From Antedon mediterranea (lineage: Eukaryota > Echinodermata > Crinoidea > Comatulida > Antedonidae): a stretch of 64,000 nt of DNA. Under the pieces are notes generated by a model, which was not told the DNA's origin, made no database searches, and saw only the letters and a program-made list of their open reading frames with translations. The DNA lies in the NCBI RefSeq assembly GCF_964355755.1, contig NC_092674.1, positions 18,240,501 to 18,304,500 on the forward strand, given 5' to 3'. Both the position numbers and the translations under genes were made by a program. This document shows, in pieces, positions 13,401 to 23,574 of the stretch (the first letter of the stretch is position 1; each line of letters begins with the position of its first letter).

Positions 13401-16400
13401 AATTTATACTCGGCCTTTCAAATACAAAATAATGAAATATAATAGTTAATTATATCTCAACCGTAATTGTAATAGTAAATAAATAACGATTATTTACCTG
13501 ACAAAATAATGTATTTTTACGGCACCTACTAATAGATCTACTATCTATTTTAATGGGTGGGCTTATACCTGAGTGCCTCATTTTGCATGAAAATTAGTCA
13601 AAAGTAGGGGGTGGGCTTATACCCGCCCGAGTATGGGCTTATACCCGCGTCAGTACGGTACTAAAAACCGTAATTTTTAAAGTTCATACAATTGCCCACT
13701 GAGCATGCAATTTATTTACTTCGTTCATGGCTAAAAACGATTATTTTCGGCGATGTTTTGGACCCTATATTTTCGAGAACTACAAGTCAGATTTTCATAA
13801 TTCTTTCTTTATTTAATATTGATACAAAATACTAACAGGCAATGTATTAACTTTTAGTGTTGCATCGTTATCCCTAGCTAGGTAGTAGGCCTATATACAT
13901 GTGGGCCGGGTCAAATTAGGGAGTAATTAATCATAATGCTCCTACCATGGACCAATAAATTAGATAGGTCCATGCTCCTACCCTGGAATATGTAGGCCTA
14001 CATATACTGTATTTTGTTTATAATCATATTTTTGTTCTGTACAGTAGACCAGACTATATTTACACAAAATGTTTACTACTGATTGTTAAACAAAAATAAT
14101 TGATATAATAAACCATTATATCTGAAGAAAGAACAATTATTAAAATTGTTCTATAGTCAAAAAGTCAAGCGATATGAGACACATTCTTAATAGTTATCAA
14201 ATTTTTAAAAACCCTCATATTAGGCCAAAAAAAAGATCGACATTCCTTTTTTTTTTTTGTGAGCCAAATAATGAAAAAATGTTGCCTTATTCGCCAAATT
14301 GGCGAATATATTTCACCTCCACCGGACGTGTCAAAAAGATACATGCAAGTGAAATCACACATAAGTCGTAATTTTCAAATTTGAGATTTTCACATACACT
14401 GAAACTACATAATCCAAGATTTAAAATGCTGAAAAAAATATCTTGATACCATGTCTACTTCCGAGATATCACAGTCTAAAGTTTTGGCTGTTAAAATCAG
14501 CAGGAAATGACAAATACAAAAAAATAAACAGGGCGTTTCAGTTTACGCATTAGCAAAAGGGTATACTATTGTTTTATTTCAATGAAACTTCACACCTTCG
14601 TTAATTAACTTTTGTTCTATTATTATGCAAAGTTTTCATTAAAACAACCCACTGGAACGCTTTCAATTTAAGCATAAAACATGATATAGGTATTATGAAA
14701 ATTATACATAATTTACACCATCTTTTTAACCAACATCCACACAAAATGTTAAAATGTATTTATTTGTCTCAAAATAGAAAAGCACCAAGGTAATGTACCG
14801 TAATTAAATACTGTTTGAGCTATCATTTTCTGTAAAAATTTAAATTTTTTTAAAATTTTTCAGCCTTTTATTGTGTTTGGCTTTCTCTACAAATCTACAC
14901 ATGCGACTTATGTCCGATTTCGCTTGCATGTGCCACATATGCGATTATCAAATTTGAGGGGATCCAAGTTTTAACTAAATAAACGCTTTGATTACACAGT
15001 GGTCGAGACACGTTTTTTTACTACACAGTAGTACGATCCGATTACGAATGATTTAAAAGGCATGGATTCGCCAAGCAAGTAGGCCTTTACATTTAATAAA
15101 AATTTACCTAAGATTGTCGTAAGCTTTTTGTTCAAACTTGTTATTTATTTAGCAATAATCCACCCGTTCCGGCATGCACGCTAGGCTGTTATATCTTGAA
15201 TGCCAGTGTACGTATGGATAAAACAATATAAAACTCAATATTTTTCATCTGAAAAAATATGTAAACTCGCGTAATGCAGCATATAACATGGAAATAGTTC
15301 ATTGCGATCTCGATTGTTTTTTGCTTTAAAAATGGTTTAGCTAGGCCTAGGCTAGCAACATATGCCTCAAAAAGCTAGGCCTACGTTTATTTAATAAACT
15401 TTTTAAAAACTTTTGTTGAAACAACATTTGTAGCTAGCGTGAGCCTAGGGTGCTATGAAAAGTGTTTTAAAATATGGTCTTTTTGGTCCGAAAAAAAAAC
15501 AACTTTGCTTTATCGTGATTCCAAGATGGTGGCAATTCAAATTTTGATTTGGTAATAATTCGCAAGCTCATCCACTCTGCTGCCCGACCGTAAAATGTTT
15601 CTTATTAAAAGATTACTGTATGATTTTGATCGTCTAAAATACAACAGAAATTTTCATTTTTTAATCAAAGTAGTGATTTATGCCTAGATAGGCCCTCTAA
15701 TTGCCTTACACAACTTTAGGTACAGGGAAAAGTGTTTAATTGACATGGCTAGAAATTGTCTAAAATGTTTTTACCATTATATTTCATAAACGTTTAATTT
15801 TGGTTAAAGACGGATTCATTTGGCTAAATAACAAAATGTGACTTTAGCCATTTTTGCTACAGATAAACTGATTTGAATCGCCAAATGGCTAAACAAAATG
15901 AAATGTTAGTGCTACCCCAGGGTCTGAGAAGAACTGTAATTTCATAATTGCATGTGCTTTTTTGTCATGACGTAAGTGGGAAATCATATGCAGGTAAAGG
16001 AAAATAAACCAGTTGAGATCTTAAAATATACCTAAATACAGTAAAAAATAAATAAACTGAGAACTTTACAAAATATTAGATAACCTAATATTAATATTAT
16101 AATAATAATAATAATACAGTACTACAATGATGTGCAGGCTACATCGGTGAGAGAGATGCAGACTGCAGCAAACATGTGTATGGCGTACTTGGCATTTCAT
16201 AGATTCTATGGGCAGCTGCTTTGGTCATATATACCCTACTGATTAGCACACAATTACTGAATGACTTTGATTTCTTTGAATATAATAATTATTTTACATA
16301 AACCACAAGAATAGGCCTAGCTAGGCCTAGAGTCACACTAGAGTATATAATAATTGTTAATAATCTGCAAATTTATTTAAAGACTCTACAAACATTTTGC

Positions 16401-18445
16401 AATTTGGAGAGGTGCATACGTTCCCCTACCTATATAGTCTGGACTAGTTTCCCGCCTAGTTTACTCACTGTTACGCCCGTATTCTGAAACCGGACTTTAG
16501 TCGTAGTTCGAGCTAAAACTTTATAAATGACGTCATTTTAATTCATAAACCGAACTTCAACTAAATCGCCGACTAATTCAGGCCAACCTCGACTAAATCG
16601 AGACGGATTTTGATCAATTTTTTTAGTCCTGGAGGGGGCAGGCTAAATGGTCGACTAAATGGTTTTTAAACGATGTTCATGAAAAACGTAACAGTCATTG
16701 AGTTGTTATATTGGCCAGATATTGAAGAATGAAATATCTATTTTTTATTAGCTTAATTAAATATACATTGGTATAAGTTATAATAATGAAAATCATCTTT
16801 ATTTACAACCATATACAAATTACATTATTTTCTTCGCGCAAGTCCGACTTGAACTACGTGACGCCATAGCAACAATGGCAGATGCGGAAATTCACCACGT
16901 GATGAAATGTTTAGGGGGCCTAGCGCTTTCTTGTCACGCTATGAAGTGCGTGGTTCGTCGCGATCATACTTTGTTGGGGGCCTAGAAAATATAAAAGTTA
17001 CCGTACCGCCATGGTTCCTAAATATATTTTGAAGATTTTGTTTGTTGTTAATCAAATATAGTTCACTGTTAAATTAATTCTGATATTGTTCTAATAATTA
17101 ACGATTAAAATTATTTTTCATGTATATAGTCCTGATGCCCGTCCTGATGCGTAAAAAGTGTTGTAAAAAAATGTTAGTTAGTAATACTTCTAGGCCTAGG
17201 CTATATAAGCATGCAGAGAGATTAAATAATTTGTGTAAATAGTGCTTGCCAACCAAAATATTTGGTCTATTGGTATTAAGGCTTTAACCTATTACACTGG
17301 AGCCCTCGGTTCCAAGTCTTTCAAGAATGTGTTTTTTTTAATAGTTGAGAAAGATTATTTAGAGGGTTAGGTTTAGTTTATTTAAGAAGTAGATCAGCTA
17401 TCTTGCAATTCTTTATAATAGAAAATAATTAAGGTAATGAATTATTCATGATTGCTGCCTTAATTGCATAGGAAAAAAAAATAATGTGGCCCAGGACTAT
17501 TCGGCCCGGGACGATTCGGCCCTGAGACGATCCGGCACACTTTTATTTATCGGCTTTAATATGCATTTTATAAGCATAAATAAGCTTTTTACCTCAAACT
17601 TTATTTTCAGAGACTATGGGGTAGTTTTACTAGGGATAAAGATGGGATAAAGATGCAATAAAGCAAACATTTTGAAAACATTGTCGAAAATGATCATTTT
17701 TCAGTCAAGCGAACGATGTTAAACAAGTTACGCCCGCCGGTTTAGAATAAATTGAATATAAAATTACGTTTTTTAATAATTTATATAATATTTATATAAA
17801 CAATATCAATAAAATACGGATTGTTAAACATCTTTATGACTTGATAAGTACCCAAAAAAATGTATATGAATTTAGTCTAAAGTCGAATCGTCTCAGGGCC
17901 GAATCGTACCGGATTGGCTTTAGTAATAGGCTAGCCTAGCTAGGCCTACCTAGGCCTAGTAGTAGTAGGCTAGTAGGCCTAGTCTAGGCCTAGGCCTAGG
18001 TTAGTAGTGGTTCTGTAGTAGGCCTAGCCTAGGCCTAGTAGTAGTAATAATAGTAGTAGGCCCCCTAGTAGTAGTAATAATAGTAGTCGTAGTAATAATA
18101 GTAGTAGCAGCCTAGGCCTAGTAGTAGTAGGGAGAGTAGTAGTAGGCCTAGGCTAGTATAGTAGTAGGAGGCTAACTAGGCTACCTAGAGGTAGTACAAA
18201 CAATACATCCATAGGCATAGGCCTACCTAGGCCTAGCTTAGTAGGCCCTATCTATTGCGAACCTGAAGACCTGGTGCACCAGGATCTACACCTGTATCGA
18301 GAATTGCTATTACTACGCCACGTCCATCATAATGGGGATACTTCGATATAAATAGATGAGCACCGGTTTCCTTTTTTGGTAATAGACCATGGAAAGGGTA
18401 TTCATCTTCTTCAAGAACACACGCCATTTTTGGCACTAATACCAT
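1347..18445 (-). CDS. TPP2: TPP2, tripeptidyl peptidase II, 5' part (four coding exons)
   Basis: TPP2 is the giant cytosolic subtilisin-family (S8) peptidase that removes tripeptides from free N-termini downstream of the proteasome. Four exons are visible on the minus strand: 18263-18445, 8114-8242, 7144-7239 and 1347-1454. All join in phase 0 with AG/GT borders and give 172 residues of unbroken frame. Exon 1 carries [12 protein letters not shown] and [11 protein letters not shown]; the Asp of DTG (residue 50 from the first Met) is the first catalytic-triad residue. Exon 2 carries [10 protein letters not shown], exon 3 carries PKGLKERIQ, and exon 4 carries [10 protein letters not shown], all in the order known for TPP2. 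The catalytic His and Ser exons and the large C-terminal region lie beyond position 1. The start could be Met1 (18445) or Met7 (18427); Met7 gives a length closer to the vertebrate N-terminus. Intron 1 is about 10 kb and repeat-filled. Confidence 0.93.
1455..2180. other. TPP2 intron 3, first part
   Basis: The stretch is AT-rich. I see no gene or element boundary in it. The 79-codon plus-strand ORF at 1819-2058 has no recognisable domain and is taken as chance. Confidence 0.5.
2181..4194. mobile_element. 2.0-kb TIR element, non-autonomous
   Basis: The left end reads ACTTCGGCCACAGACA then TTTCGGCCTCAGACA. The right end (4150-4194) holds three direct copies of CTGTGGCCGAAA, the reverse complement of the left words. 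The two ends therefore form degenerate, internally repeated terminal inverted repeats. The interior is AT-rich with only short ORFs (for example 2996-3280 minus) that show no transposase motif. It lies inside TPP2 intron 3. The superfamily is unknown. Confidence 0.55.
4195..7143. other. TPP2 intron 3, second part
   Basis: A short repeat scrap lies at about 4700-4820, starting CAGTAGCGGATCTAGGAT and holding a G16 run and AGCGGGGGTGG. It looks like the end of a widespread DNA transposon family. The rest is AT-rich, with a copy of AAAATGGCGGC near 6846. I can support no coding region. Confidence 0.45.
7144..7239 (-). CDS. TPP2: TPP2 exon 3
   Basis: This exon has 32 codons. The acceptor is TTTTTCTAG before ATC CCA GTA and the donor is CAG/GTGAGC. 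The encoded [15 protein letters not shown] and PKGLKERIQ match the TPP2 segment that follows the DTTGSGD region. Confidence 0.92.
7751..7994. repeat. 244-bp direct repeat, copy 1 (TPP2 intron 2)
   Basis: From ATAAATACTGATGGGATG to GGTGAAAAAGCAT this sequence is repeated at 9551-9794 with only about three mismatches, exactly 1800 bp away. This copy is in intron 2 and the other is in intron 1, so the pair brackets exon 2. I see no clear TIRs or LTR ends (TG...CA). It is likely a non-autonomous interspersed repeat inserted twice or copied by conversion. Confidence 0.85.
8114..8242 (-). CDS. TPP2: TPP2 exon 2
   Basis: This exon has 43 codons. The acceptor is CTATAG before GTC ACG ACA and the donor is ACG/GTTAGT. 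The product includes [20 protein letters not shown], closely matching the conserved TPP2 block just after the catalytic Asp loop. An alternative donor two bases after AAG would break the frame into exon 3, so the later GT was chosen. Confidence 0.94.
8243..9224. other. TPP2 intron 1, part before the minisatellite
   Basis: The stretch is AT-rich. The words CGCCTCCCTAGAATAAATGCC and AAATGCCC at 8360-8430 resemble 5820-5880 (ACGCTCGCC... AATGCCC), so a shared short repeat is likely. No gene is seen. Confidence 0.4.
9225..9524. repeat. 30-bp minisatellite, 10 copies
   Basis: Ten head-to-tail 30-bp units begin GTACATGACATGCGATGGG and continue TCACATATGCT. Variation is limited to a C/T at one CpG (GCGAT or GTGAT) and two single changes. 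The length is a multiple of three, so long chance ORFs open in several frames on both strands; none should be read as a gene. The array lies in TPP2 intron 1, directly before copy 2 of the 244-bp repeat. Confidence 0.95.
9551..9794. repeat. 244-bp direct repeat, copy 2 (TPP2 intron 1)
   Basis: This is the partner of 7751-7994, about 99% identical by eye. It starts about 25 bp after the end of the minisatellite. It ends at the same base as copy 1, after AAAAAGCAT. Confidence 0.85.
9889..10173 (+). pseudogene. Possible LINE reverse-transcriptase tail fragment
   Basis: A 94-codon ORF has the words [21 protein letters not shown] and, near its end, [15 protein letters not shown]. The spacing recalls the C-terminal tail of LINE ORF2 proteins (a YNTR-like block, then ...G...WN), but no motif is clean. 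It sits alone in TPP2 intron 1. I am not sure it was ever coding. Confidence 0.25.
10174..12594. other. TPP2 intron 1, middle part
   Basis: AT-rich intron. Around 10985-11180 words such as TCGCGAAAAAT, GCGAAAAT and TTGGCGAAA recur on both sides of a GC-richer patch, probably an old transposon end; the ORFs at 10954-11337 are chance reads of it. AGCAAACACAGAACGTCCA at 10672 is another likely repeat. AAAATGGCGATGG occurs at about 11806. No gene is supported. Confidence 0.4.
12595..12765 (+). repeat. Short interspersed repeat, family S1, copy 1
   Basis: It holds GCTTTAGCCAGCTATATCCC, then GGACTACTCATTCAGAAGCT, and ends near CAAAAAATGTCTGGGATAAG. The same order of words appears at 22140-22300 (minus), 28605-28800 and 49305-49480. 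It has no coding capacity, and the class (MITE or SINE) is unclear. Confidence 0.6.
12771..13875. repeat. Interspersed repeat family R1, copy split by an insertion
   Basis: The 5' half (about 12771-12990) begins CACGGTTGAACGATTTTGG and has CCCTTTGATTGGTTAACAC. The 3' half (about 13660-13875) has TTCATACAATTGCCCACTGAG, GCGATGTTTTGGACCC and GCATCGTTATCCCTA. Continuous copies at about 53755-54310 and 55490-56030 join these halves directly, so 13000-13650 is a later insertion. The inserted piece includes the hairpin at 13287-13358 and GTGGGCTTATACCCG words. Confidence 0.65.
13287..13358. repeat. Perfect 18-bp inverted repeat (hairpin)
   Basis: GAAAAAAGCCACCCCTGT at 13287-13304 is the exact reverse complement of 13341-13358, with a 36-bp loop. 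The first arm is followed by a shorter partial copy, AAAAAGCCACCACTGT. It is likely the folded core of a small MITE. Confidence 0.8.
13876..16473. other. TPP2 intron 1, further part
   Basis: AT-rich sequence. The words CACACATAAGTCG (14356) and GCGACTTATGTCC (14903) form a loose inverted pair about 550 bp apart, possibly an old element. The mirror ORFs at 14165-14371 are chance. No gene is seen. Confidence 0.4.
16474..17172 (-). mobile_element. TIR element family T1, truncated copy
   Basis: It starts CGCCCGTATTCTGAAACCGG after a TA, and its interior matches 38180-38864 in reverse complement (for example the GCCCCCTAAACATTCC and GTACCGCCATGG regions). The opposite terminus, about 215 bp in the full copy at 37966-38864, is missing here. 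It is probably a Tc1/mariner-type non-autonomous element, judging only by the flanking TA. Confidence 0.7.
17508..17910. mobile_element. MITE family M1 (ACGATTCGGCCC ends)
   Basis: Terminal inverted repeats CGATTCGGCCCTGAGACGAT (17512-17531) and its reverse complement (17887-17906) enclose about 400 bp of AT-rich sequence. The same ends occur at about 54343 and 56138-56168. There are no ORFs. Confidence 0.75.
17925..18240. repeat. TAGGCCTA / AGTAGT low-complexity tract
   Basis: Runs of TAGGCCTA, GTAGTAGTA and their mixtures fill the last 300 bp of intron 1 before (on the plus strand) exon 1. The palindromic word TAGGCCTA is scattered through the whole window but is densest here. Confidence 0.8.
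18263..18445 (-). CDS. TPP2: TPP2 exon 1 (start codon exon)
   Basis: This exon has 61 codons from the first Met (18445) or 55 from Met7 (18427). It encodes [26 protein letters not shown] and VDPGAPGLQ, the TPP2 N-terminus including the catalytic Asp. The donor is CAG/GTTCGC at 18261-18262, phase 0. Nothing upstream argues for a signal peptide, in line with a cytosolic enzyme. Confidence 0.94.
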
Positions 18446-18599
18446 AAAAGATAGGCCTAGCTAGGTAGACTAGCCTCTCCTAGCCCTATAGTATCAGATC
18501 TTTGCTAATATACTAAAGAATATTATACATAAAATGAGCAATCCGCGATTTTTGTATTGGAAATTTGTACCTCTTTTAAGGTGCCCGCCCTCATACGAG
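18446..18599. promoter_or_regulatory. TPP2 upstream region (promoter position)
   Basis: This short gap lies between the TPP2 start codon and an old LINE fragment. I see no TATA box or CpG-rich core, and the transcription start may lie within or beyond the LINE remains. Confidence 0.25.
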
Positions 18600-19330
18600 C
18601 AGATATGTATACAGAATGAGGACGTACGTTCATAAATCACTCTCTCCAAATAAGGCTTTTGAGAAAATTGAAAGAATTGAGATAGGACGATAGTTGGAGA
18701 GATCAGATTTATTGCCGGACTTATAAATAGGAGTAACGCGCGCTATCTTCATTAGTTAAAACAAGATTACAAATATGGGATAATGGAAAGGAGATCAAAT
18801 TGGCGACATATGGCGACATATTTAATGGGTTTTGTTTTAAAATCGTCAATTGTTTGTTTCAAAGGATGTGATAATTTTTAGAATTCCGTCTCATCAACTG
18901 GATTAAAGAATAAAAAATCATGAGTTGGGTTTGGCAGAAAGTCTTTAAATGACTTGTTGACATGGGGAATTTTATTAGCAAGGGAGGGACCGATTTCTAC
19001 AAAGTATTTGTTAAAAGCATTACATATTGTATTGGGATCTTTAGTCAGTTCACCGTTACAGTTGATAGAGATATCAGAGTTTCGATTATTTGGGGTTTTG
19101 AGTAGTGAATTGATGGTTTTCCAGGATGCCTTGATATTATTTTTATGTTTAATGAGAGTGTCCTTGTAATGTAATTGTTTAGCCAGTTTTATCAAAGTAT
19201 TTAATTTATTGCGAATTTTTTTGTATGTTTTTTCATTGGCGACAGAAGGACAGGGTGGAGGAATTTAGAATAAAGTTTGTGTTTATATTTAACTGAATTT
19301 AGCAATCCATTAGACATCCATGATTTTTAT
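18600..19330 (-). pseudogene. LINE ORF2 fragment A (linker to first RT block)
   Basis: The minus strand reads a typical linker between endonuclease and reverse transcriptase: LAKQLHYKDTLIKHKNN, ICNAFNKYFVEIGPSLANKI and FFNPVDETEF. After a deletion it reads VTPIYKSGNKSDLSNYRPIS, the first RT block of CR1/Jockey-like LINEs. It is closely similar to the matching part of fragment B (21006-21506). Frameshifts and deletions make it dead. Confidence 0.8.
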
Positions 19331-20990
19331 TTTTTTATTTTTGTATGAGAAAGTGTTTATTATAAAGTGATTTTAATTTACGAATTAAAAAAGGTTTACT
19401 ATTATAATTTCAATGTAAAATTTAATGACAAAAAGAGAGATCGATGTTTCGGTACCATCATAGAACCATTTTCAAGATCAAGTGAATACAAAACAATAAT
19501 TATTATAATATTAATCATCAATGTTATGTTAATTAATGCGTTTGTAAAGGTGTCGGCAAGTGTAACCGACATAGTTTGTATCACACAAACCACATTGAAA
19601 TGTGTACACAACGCATTGTGAAGTAATGATTCTGGGTTTCATTTCTTTTGGTTTTAAAGGACAGGTGCGGGCAAAAAATGTCTATTGATCATACATTCCA
19701 ATAATTATCGATCTATAGTTTCCCCTATGTTTCTTAATTTTTTGGATTTTATTTGTGTTACATGAGCTTGTTGAACATAAGCACTTTCTTATCAGTGGGG
19801 GGATAGTTCAAATTACACAGTAAAATCTCTATTCTTTTGTACACAAATTTTGTAAATAATGAAGCATTTTAAAAAGCTATGAAAAATAAACAGTGAGGTA
19901 AAAAATGTTATCAGATGACTAAATATAGGTAATATAACTTGAATTTTACATTCTGGTATTTTTATTCAACTTCAGATTTATTTTCATGCTATAGCAAATA
20001 TTATCCACAGTATATCCACCATCTTTTTTCACCTTCTAGGGAGTCACCAGACATGTTATTACATTATGTTAAACTACCTAACTACTGAAAAATTGTCTTC
20101 CTGGTTTTTATGGCAGAATTTTGCCAAATTTTGCATTTGATGATATTAAGGGAAATTCATGTTTTTTTCGTCTTGATTTCTGTTACAAATATTAGATTTA
20201 TGTACAATTAAACAGATATTATATTTAAAATTCATGTGTACCTGAGCTTTAAGGTGTCACCTATCTTACGACTAGTAAATACTGGTAAAATATCATCAAA
20301 CTAAGTTGTTTAAGTTGTTTTTCTAACACGGTTACTAAACAAAAGTATTATAGGCGATCCCTTAAAACAACATGGCATAACTGGTGATATCTCAGAATAC
20401 TAGAGTCTTATCTAAATGTAACAATAAGTTTGATTGCCTAATTAAGGAGATAAGATAAGATAAAGATAAGATAAGATACATTTATTGAACAAACGCTTTT
20501 GTATCAGCGGCACACGTTTATAAGCTAAATTTACAAGGCAATGTAAAAACAAAAAGAAAAGTATCAAAAATAACATTTAAGTCTTAACTAAGAAGCGAAT
20601 TATACAAGTAAAATGAAATAGTAAAAACAAGGTAATCTTACAGATCGAACAATACTTAACCTATATGATGGAGTTAATGTTATTATCTATTTATTATCAG
20701 TGTTATTAATATTTTCAAGTTTAAAGCGAATATATTATCATTATTATTACTAAAAAAAATATATATATGCTGTGGATCAAAGAGTTAAAACCTACATTCA
20801 ATAAACAATCGGATTCCATCAAAGCTAAATTGTTTATCTAACTCAGTAGGAGGAGCTAATTACTTATTTAGCCCTCAACAAAAACCACTTTTGTTGTGAT
20901 GATCGAACTGATTTGTGAAAATGTTGTCAAGCAGAGTAGCAGTGGATATACGGGATGGTTTGTGAATACATGGAAGGTATGGTTACTAAA
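19331..20990. other. Intergenic, AT-rich
   Basis: No gene is seen. A GATAA-rich microsatellite (AAGATAAGATAAGATAC) lies at 20452-20480, followed by ATTTATTGAACAAACGC; this looks like the 3' tail of a LINE on the minus strand. Confidence 0.45.
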
Positions 20991-21005
20991 CAGTGAATTT
21001 ATAAA

Positions 21006-23570
21006 ATGGCGGCTTCATTATCAAATTCATATTTGAGAATCGAAAAATCGAGTGTTAGGCCAAATGAGGTAATTAACCATTGTAATAAAACTTTGGTATG
21101 TGATCCAAAAGGTATGTGTGACGCTTTTAATGACTTCTTCTCCAACATTGGAAATGAATTAGCAAACAAAATACCAAATGTAAACAATTCTGACTTTAAA
21201 CAATATATGAAAGAGAGTCAATCCCAATCCATATTTTTCAATCCTACGAATGAAGAAGAGGTCATTGAAATAGTTAGTCAAATCAAAAATTCAAATTCAG
21301 AAGGTGTTGATAACTTAAGTAATCGCATTCTAAAACATATTATTGCTGCTGTGGCATCTCCTCTTGCACATATCTTTAACCTCTCTCTTGAGACAGGCAT
21401 GGTCCCTGATAGTATGAAAGTAGCTAGAGTAGTTCCAATTTTTAAATCTGGCAATAAAAGTGACGTCAGTAATTATAGGCCGATCTCTATTCTGCCTACC
21501 GCTTAAAAAATTCTTGAAAAAATTTTTCAAATTAGAGTAAATAATTATATCACAAAGTTTAACATCCTTAATAATGCACAATATGGTTTCAGAAAAAACA
21601 GTTCTACTTTTATGGCCGTTATAGATCTGGTTGAACGAATAACCGATGCGCTTGATAAGAAAAAAAATACCATCGGAATATTTATTGATTTGTCAAAAGC
21701 ATTTGACACCATCAACCATGATATACTTCTAAACAAGAAATATTTCTTACAAAAAACGCTGCTCGCTTATTGAAAAATATTGTTTATTTCAAATGTTTTT
21801 TAATGTGTCATTTTATTGTCACATAATAGTTATTTTACCTGAAAAAAATGTAATTTAAAGCAACAAATACTTAAATTGTCTGTCAGACAATGGTTTTTGG
21901 GTTTCTTTTCTCTTTTTATATGTGAATAAATATTTTTTTTTTTAAATACTCAATTTCTGTCACTTTAGTTAATTTTTTTGCTAATTGCTAAGGTCAAGTC
22001 TGGGGGTCACTTCATCACCCTAGATATTTCAAGTGTGAAGTATCATATTACAAACACAAACTTGAATGGACTGTTTTGATAATAATTCAATGAATATCTG
22101 ACAGTACCAGAAATGCTTTTGGGATTTGTAATTTTAGCATGACATGTCCTAATAGACTCTTTTCCCAGACGTTTTTTGGGTCTACTGTAGCAGCTGGAAT
22201 CAATAAATTATAGTGGAGTTTCCATTTTCGCAAAGCTGTCGTCCTTAGAACTATAACTGCTGCTTGCTTTAGCTTCTGATTGAGTAGTCCTAATGGGACG
22301 TAGCGGGCTAGAGCAGCAGCGTGAAAAATTGGAACACTATGGCATAAAAGGCACGGCCCTTAAATGGTTTAGAAACTATATTAGTGGAAGGAAACAATTT
22401 ACCTCTATTGATAACACAAGTTCGTGTTTGTTGGATATAAATTGCGGTGTACCACAGGGTTCAATTCTGAGGCCTCTACATTTTATTTTGTACATTAACG
22501 ATGTATTTAATTGCTCAAACTCGTTATCTTTTGTTTTATTTGCTGACGACACAAACATATCTGCATCTCACGAAAACTTGGATACGCTCATAGAACTAGT
22601 TAATGGTGAACTAAAATATGTTTCGGATTGGTTCATGTGCAATAAACATCAATCACCGTTAAAAAAACTAATTACATAATTTTCCGCAATCAGCGAAATC
22701 CAAGTAAATTAGAGAATGTAAATATTTATGTCAACAATAAAAGAATAGATAGAGTTAAATCAACTAAATTCCTTGGAGTACATATTGATGAATTTCTCAC
22801 ATATAAGAATCACATCAATGTTACAGCTAGGAAAATATCTCGATATGTAGGCATACTATAAGTAAGACATTTTTTACCAACCTATGCTCTCTGTACAATA
22901 TACAAATCACTCATTGAACCAGTATTAAATTACTGCAACATAATATGGTGTAGTACATTTCCAAGTTATCTAGATGAGTTATTTAAACTCCAGAAAAGGG
23001 CATTACGAGCTATAACATGGTCAAAGTTTAATGATTCAATGACTGAATGTTTCTATAAATTTAAACTTCTTAAAATTGCGGATATCAATAAGTACCAAAT
23101 TGGGCTTTTCATGTATAATGTTACTACTAATCAGGACGTGCGTTTTTCATCGCTCTTTATTAAAAATGATTCTTACCATAATTAACAAGATCTAAAGACA
23201 AAATGAGACTCAGAAAACGTAATCGTACTTCTACTAGTTTTACTGTGTCATGCGTGGGACCCAAATTGTGGAATGACTTGAATTACGAACTACAAAGTAC
23301 CAAATCAATATATATATATATATTTAAATCATTGTTTAAAGAACATTTATTATCATTTTACAAATAATTTTAAAAATAATACTTGTTGCAGGATTTTGCT
23401 TTTTTTTTATTATTTATGTTTTAGTTTTTAGGCTAGTTAGGGACGTAGAGGGGGACACAACTAATCAAGCTCTTTTGAGTTTTTATGTGTTTTCCTTTTC
23501 ATCTTTTTTTATGTTCTCATATATTGTTGTATATTTTCATGATTGATGATGAATAAAGAATATTTGAAGA
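21006..23570 (+). pseudogene. LINE ORF2 fragment B (reverse transcriptase), interrupted
   Basis: This is a 5'-truncated CR1/Jockey-like non-LTR retrotransposon. In order: linker (NDFFSNIGNELANKI), RT blocks VVPIFKSGNKSDVSNYRPIS, GFRKNSSTFMAV, FIDLSKAFDTINHDIL, then GVPQGSILRPL, FADDTNI with the catalytic Asp pair, FLGVHIDE, and the C-terminal block KLWNDLNYELQS. There is a stop after LPTA (21504), an insertion at about 21736-22329, and further stops at 22677 and 22860. The 3' untranslated tail ends near 23570 in AATAAAGAATATTTGAA. It cannot make a working enzyme. It sits inside, or abuts, the minus-strand LINE of fragments A and C. Confidence 0.88.
21736..22329. mobile_element. Insertion within LINE B (includes an S1 repeat copy)
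   Basis: The RT frame ...NHDILLNK stops at about 21738 and resumes as LEHYGIKGTAL at about 22330. The 590 bp between are AT-rich and end with a family S1 copy on the minus strand (22140-22300: GTCTGGGAAAAGAGTCTATT and GGACTACTCAATCAGAAG in reverse). Confidence 0.7.
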
Positions 23571-23574
23571 GTAA

